From assembly GCA_039182715.1 (NCBI GenBank), contig JBCDBY010000155.1:1-10375 (forward strand): DNA of 10,375 nt. Reading direction: 5' to 3'. Position numbers and translations under genes: made by a program. Positions 7,689 to 10,375 of this stretch are shown here, one piece after another (the stretch's first letter is position 1; each line of letters starts with the position of its first letter). A model generated the notes under the pieces. It saw nothing but the letters and a program-made list of their open reading frames with translations. It ran no database searches and was not told the DNA's origin. The stretch comes from JBCDBY01 sp039182715. GTDB taxonomy: Bacteria; Planctomycetota; PLA2.

Positions 7689-9037
7689 TGCGTCCCTTTG
7701 CCCTCCTCGCCCTCCTGCTCCTTCCCGCCTGCGCCTGCGAGTCCCAGCCTGTCACGATACTGCTGGCGGAACTTGCCGACACCGAGCGGACCCTGCCCGA
7801 TCTCGACCTGAGCACGCGCAACCCGCGCATCATCTACAAGCTGGTCATCGAGTCGAAGCACGGCACGCCGCTCAACTTCGAGGCGAAGATCGGAGAGGAC
7901 TCGACGGCGGGGCAGAAGGTCACGATCGAGAAGAACACCAGCGTGCTGCCGGGCGAGAGAAGGCCCTTCATGTTCTCCCTCGATCTGCCGGCGGTGGAGG
8001 GTGCCTTCAACACCTCGATCGAATTCACCTGCAAGGAGCTGCCGGGCTGGTCGCGCGTCTACACGGTCCGCGGCACGAAGACGCCGCGCGCTCTCCCGGG
8101 CCGCTATCTGTTCGCGCGCCCGACGACGGTGAACCTCGGCCCGGTGCGTCCGGGCGAGACGCGACCGTTCTCCTTCACGCTGGAGAACGGAGGCGACGAG
8201 ACGGTGCATCTCAAGCGGCTGCGCGTGCGCGACGACGCACCGGTGCAGGTGACCTCGATCAACGGAAACGAGTCGATCGTCGCGGAGGGATCCCTGACGG
8301 TCAAAGGGCTGGCGCGCATTCCCGACAAGCCGGGCAAGGAGTTCCGCGCGGTCATCGAGATCGAGTCGGACGCGGCCAACACGAAGGTCACCGCCGTGAC
8401 CGTGCGCGGCGAGTACCGGCGCAAGTACCAGCTCGTGCCGGCGCGCTTCCCGTCGGCGGCCGCCTACTCCGGGCGGCGGCAGCTCTATCCGGTCGAGGTG
8501 CTGGGTGGGCCCGATACCAAGCCCTTTACCGTCGCGAAGGTGGAGGGGCTCGATCCCTACTTCGAGCTGGCCGAAGAGCTTCCCCAGGAGCCGGCGAGTC
8601 GCGTCCGCGTGCCCTTCCGCATTCGTGCCGACGCGCCGCAGAGCGTGAAGTTCGTCGAAGGCGAGATTCGCATCACGCTGAGCGACGGCGCCCTGCAGCG
8701 TTGGCCGTTCCGGCTGCGCATCCTGCCCCCGCTCTTCGCGCAGCCCTCGCGGGTGCTTTTCCGTTCGGTCCGTCGTCAGCAGCTCTCGAAGACCTACGAG
8801 CGCGAGATCCAGCTCGTCGCATCGACCGGCGCCGCCCCGAAGGTCCAACGCGCGCTCGCCGAGAAGGGCTACTTCACCGCGCGGGTCGTCCAGGCCTCCG
8901 GCGTCCCCGCCCGCATCTACGTCGGCATTCCCGCGGGCGCTCGCCCCGGTACCTACCAGGACCGGCTGCGCATCGAGACGGATCACCCGGAGGTGCCGGT
9001 GCTGCTGGTCGAAGTCAGGGCGGTCGTGCGGGAGTAG
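7688..9037 (+). CDS. Exported DUF1573-like Ig-fold protein, probable lipoprotein
   Basis: This 449-residue protein begins with a short hydrophobic signal segment, MRPFALLALLLLPACAC. Cys15 in LPAC gives an imperfect lipobox (Pro at -2), so it is secreted and perhaps lipid-anchored. The mature part is almost all beta strand. Residues from about 135 carry the DUF1573-like pattern in which a family position (NLGPVRPGETRPFSFTLEN) is followed by alternating strands. A second similar block near the C-terminus starts at QPSRVLFRSVRRQQ and ends in LRIETDHPEVPVLLVEV. DUF1573 domains are common in planctomycetes and Bacteroidetes and resemble Ig-like/PapD-like folds; no enzymatic motif is seen. The start is GTG at 7688, with no good ribosome binding site. 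It lies 46 bases after the phosphatase gene on the same strand, so it may be cotranscribed, but a link in function is not shown. Role unknown; structural or adhesive use is a guess. Confidence 0.82.
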   Translation: MRPFALLALLLLPACACESQPVTILLAELADTERTLPDLDLSTRNPRIIYKLVIESKHGTPLNFEAKIGEDSTAGQKVTIEKNTSVLPGERRPFMFSLDLPAVEGAFNTSIEFTCKELPGWSRVYTVRGTKTPRALPGRYLFARPTTVNLGPVRPGETRPFSFTLENGGDETVHLKRLRVRDDAPVQVTSINGNESIVAEGSLTVKGLARIPDKPGKEFRAVIEIESDAANTKVTAVTVRGEYRRKYQLVPARFPSAAAYSGRRQLYPVEVLGGPDTKPFTVAKVEGLDPYFELAEELPQEPASRVRVPFRIRADAPQSVKFVEGEIRITLSDGALQRWPFRLRILPPLFAQPSRVLFRSVRRQQLSKTYEREIQLVASTGAAPKVQRALAEKGYFTARVVQASGVPARIYVGIPAGARPGTYQDRLRIETDHPEVPVLLVEVRAVVRE

Positions 9038-9040
9038 GGC

Positions 9041-9112
9041 TAGGAGCCAGGAGCCAGGAGCCAGGGGCCAGGGGCCAGGGCAGCAAACAAGGCCCCTAGC
9101 TCCTGGCCCCTA
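9041..9112. repeat. Heptamer tandem repeat forming a long inverted repeat, likely two-way terminator
   Basis: Positions 9043-9077 hold five tandem 7-bp units, three GGAGCCA and two GGGGCCA. After a 13-base spacer containing CAGCAAACAA, positions 9091-9112 hold the reverse complement of about three units (TA, GGGGCCA, GGAGCTA, GGGGCC when read on the minus strand). The arms can fold into a stem of about 20 bp with few mismatches. It begins three bases after the DUF1573-like stop. Before the IS inserted, it filled the short gap between that gene and the convergent gene at the right edge. It looks like a terminator working in both directions, although no T-run follows. It contains CTAG at 9040-9043 and 9096-9099, and a third straddling the IS junction at 9110-9113. 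Confidence 0.7.
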
Positions 9113-9133
9113 GTGTCCCGAGTCATAAATCCG
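9113..9133 (+). repeat. Left terminal inverted repeat of the IS630 element
   Basis: The left end reads GTGTCCCGAGT and continues less well conserved. It matches the reverse complement of the right end at 15 of 21 positions. The preceding TA is the target duplication. Confidence 0.8.
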
Positions 9134-9153
9134 GGAACCTGAAAGTCCCGTCG

Positions 9154-9180
9154 GACGTCCTTGTTTTGTACAAGGAGGTC
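9154..9180 (+). promoter_or_regulatory. Hairpin sequestering the transposase ribosome binding site
   Basis: GAC (9154-9156) plus TCCTTGT (9158-9164) pair with ACAAGGA (9170-9176) plus GTC (9178-9180), leaving one G-G mismatch and a five-base loop TTTGT. The right arm contains almost the whole Shine-Dalgarno sequence AAGGAGGT. Transcripts starting outside the element would carry both arms and be poorly translated. A transcript starting inside the left arm would escape. IS10 and IS50 are known to use this kind of protection against readthrough expression. Confidence 0.55.
9172..9179 (+). promoter_or_regulatory. Strong Shine-Dalgarno site of the transposase gene
   Basis: AAGGAGGT is a near-perfect match to the 16S rRNA 3' end, about five bases before ATG 9184. 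It fixes that ATG as the start rather than the upstream in-frame TTG at 9166. It is the best ribosome binding site in the window, unlike the weak sites of the host genes. Confidence 0.85.
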
Positions 9181-9183
9181 TCG

Positions 9184-10272
9184 ATGGGACGAGGACGTGT
9201 TCTTGCGCCGCTGACGCTGACCGATGAGCAGCGCGAGGTGCTGGTCGGGTGGACGCGCCGCCGCAAGACGGCGCAGGCGCTCGCGTTGCGCGCGCGCATC
9301 ATCCTGCGTTGCGCGCAGGGCCTTTCCAATCTCGAAGTCGCGGACGCGCTGGACGTGTCGCGTTTGACGGTGGGCAAGTGGCGTCGCCGCTTTTTGGATC
9401 GCGGGATGGACGGACTGCTGGACGAGCCGCGCCCGGGCGCTCCGCGCAAGATCACGGACGCCGACGTGGAGCGCGTGATCACGTTGACGCTGGAGTCCAA
9501 GCCCCGCGACGCGACGCACTGGAGTACGCGCTCGATGGCGGAAGAGGTGGGCCTGAGCCAAAGCGCGATCAGCCGGATCTGGCGTGCCTTTTCGCTGCAG
9601 CCGCACCGGACCGAGACTTTCAAGCTCTCCAACGATCCGCTCTTCGTGGACAAGGTGCGGGACATCGTGGGGCTGTATCTCGATCCGCCGGACCGGGCCA
9701 TGGTCCTTTGCGTGGATGAGAAGTCGCAGATCCAAGCGCTCGACCGGACGCAGCCCCTGTTACCGATGCGGCCGGGCCAGCCGGAGCGCCGAACGCATGA
9801 CTACGTGCGCCACGGAACGACCACGTTGTTTGCCGCGCTCGACGTCGCGACGGGGCGGATCATCGGCAAGTGCTACCGCAAGCATCGTGCGACGGAGTTT
9901 CGGAAGTTTCTCAACCGGATCGATGAGGCCGTCCCGGATGAGCTCGACGTGCACTTGATCCTCGACAACTACAGTACGCACAAGACGCCCGCGATTCGTC
10001 GATGGCTCGCCCAGCATCCGCGCTTCCACGTCCATTTCACGCCGACCTACTCCTCCTGGATCAACCTCGTCGAGCGTTGGTTTGCTGCGCTCACTGAAAA
10101 GCAGCTCCGGCGCGGCGTGCATCGCAGCACCCGTGCACTCGAAACCGCGATCCACGACTACCTCGACGCGAACAACGAGAACCCGAAGCCCTTTATCTGG
10201 TCCAAGACCGCCGATCAGATCCTCGTGAGCATCGCCCGCTTTTGTAAGCGAACTTCCAACTCAGGACACTAG
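9184..10272 (+). CDS. IS630-family DDE transposase
   Basis: This 362-residue enzyme cuts and joins the ends of the surrounding IS at TA targets. The N-terminal half holds helix-turn-helix DNA-binding domains: AQGLSNLEVADALDVSRLTV (about 44-63) and a second around 115-135 (SMAEEVGLSQSAISRIW). The catalytic RNase-H-like domain carries Asp178 in CVDEKSQ, Asp261 in LILDNYSTHK and Glu297 in NLVERWF, with 35 residues between the last two, close to the DD34E pattern of the family. Length is normal and no frameshift is seen, so the gene should be functional. The ATG at 9184 is set by AAGGAGGT. The stop TAG at 10270-10272 is not inside the element: TA is the target duplication and G is host sequence. 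Confidence 0.95.
   Translation: MGRGRVLAPLTLTDEQREVLVGWTRRRKTAQALALRARIILRCAQGLSNLEVADALDVSRLTVGKWRRRFLDRGMDGLLDEPRPGAPRKITDADVERVITLTLESKPRDATHWSTRSMAEEVGLSQSAISRIWRAFSLQPHRTETFKLSNDPLFVDKVRDIVGLYLDPPDRAMVLCVDEKSQIQALDRTQPLLPMRPGQPERRTHDYVRHGTTTLFAALDVATGRIIGKCYRKHRATEFRKFLNRIDEAVPDELDVHLILDNYSTHKTPAIRRWLAQHPRFHVHFTPTYSSWINLVERWFAALTEKQLRRGVHRSTRALETAIHDYLDANNENPKPFIWSKTADQILVSIARFCKRTSNSGH
10249..10269 (+). repeat. Right terminal inverted repeat of the IS630 element
   Basis: The right end closes with ACTCAGGACAC, the complement of the left GTGTCC(C/T)GAGT. It overlaps the last codons of the transposase gene. The TA that follows at 10270-10271 is the target duplication. Confidence 0.8.
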
Positions 10273-10375
10273 CTGCGCGGAGGGCACTCCCGGAAGAACG
10301 CCCAGATCACCGCGTACGCGTCGAACTCCGTGCTCGTCCGACCGACGAGACGCGCCATGGCGGGGCGCGGCTTGC
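10269..10375 (-). CDS. C-terminus of a probable alpha/beta-hydrolase (PHB depolymerase/esterase-like), partial
   Basis: A minus-strand frame is open from the right edge and ends at TAG (10269-10271), giving the last 34 residues of a protein. The tail TEFDAYAVIWAFFRECPPR resembles the common ending of secreted poly(3-hydroxybutyrate) depolymerase/LpqC-type esterases, where a short helix of the form (D)A..(V/L)IW.FF precedes a final Pro/Arg stretch. That family hydrolyses ester bonds in polyhydroxyalkanoates or similar substrates; the catalytic residues lie outside the window. The gene converges on the DUF1573-like gene. The IS inserted exactly at its stop codon without altering it. Being a gene end is well supported; the family call rests on a short tail. 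Confidence 0.5.
   Translation of the reverse strand, partial: KPRPAMARLVGRTSTEFDAYAVIWAFFRECPPRS

Larger units (their letters stand above)
9113..10269 (+). mobile_element. IS630-family insertion sequence, 1157 bp, complete
   Basis: The element has one transposase gene and imperfect terminal inverted repeats starting GTGTCC(C/T)GAGT, with 15 of the first 21 positions matching. It is bounded by TA on both sides (9111-9112 and 10270-10271), the target duplication expected for IS630/Tc1-mariner elements. Removing the element and one TA restores CCCCTAGCTG, a CTAG site; IS630 itself is known to prefer the TA within CTAG. All parts look intact, so the copy may be recent and active. It landed at the outer end of the heptamer hairpin and at the stop codon of the minus-strand gene beyond. 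Confidence 0.88.

Noticed and set aside
9043..9112. Heptamer array considered as a CRISPR array
   Set aside because: Units are 7 bp with no spacers, one half is inverted, and no cas genes are present.
9166..9183. TTG 9166 as the transposase start
   Set aside because: AAGGAGGT sits between this TTG and ATG 9184 at ideal spacing for the ATG.

Overview
The window is about 10.4 kb of very GC-rich (roughly 70% by eye), gene-dense bacterial DNA with no RNA genes and no gap above 300 bases. The organism cannot be named from this alone. The combination of a large Ser/Thr kinase fused to ATPase and TPR regions, a GHKL plus GAF-SpoIIE signalling pair, a DUF1573-like Ig-fold protein and a stand-alone carbamoyltransferase would suit a Planctomycetota- or Myxococcota-like lineage. 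That is an inference from gene content.

Layout. (1) Positions 1-1674, minus strand: a full-length NodU/CmcH-type O-carbamoyltransferase, with the possible first codons of a following gene at the left edge. (2) From 1686, plus strand, with only 11 bp between the divergent start codons: a 1381-residue soluble protein joining a Hanks-type kinase, a beta-rich segment, an AAA/STAND-like ATPase and a long TPR-like repeat region. (3) At 5864-6343 a GHKL ATPase of the RsbW/SpoIIAB kind, and at 6340-7641 a GAF-SpoIIE (RsbU-like) phosphatase that starts with TTG and overlaps the preceding stop codon. These three genes read as one signalling operon: sensor kinase/ATPase, anti-sigma-type kinase and PP2C phosphatase. 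No STAS antagonist or sigma factor is visible. (4) At 7688-9037, an exported, probably lipid-anchored DUF1573-like protein. (5) At 9041-9112, a heptamer-repeat inverted repeat that probably served as a two-way terminator between convergent genes. (6) At 9113-10269, an IS630-family insertion sequence placed at the TA of a CTAG motif at the end of that repeat. (7) From 10269 to the right edge, minus strand, the C-terminal 34 codons of a gene resembling the end of a polyhydroxybutyrate-depolymerase/esterase-type hydrolase.

The points most worth following are the kinase-ATPase-TPR/GHKL/SpoIIE module, whose ATPase has Arg in place of the P-loop Lys; the insertion geometry, where one CTAG supplies the stop codons of both the transposase and the neighbouring gene; and a hairpin that buries the transposase ribosome binding site.
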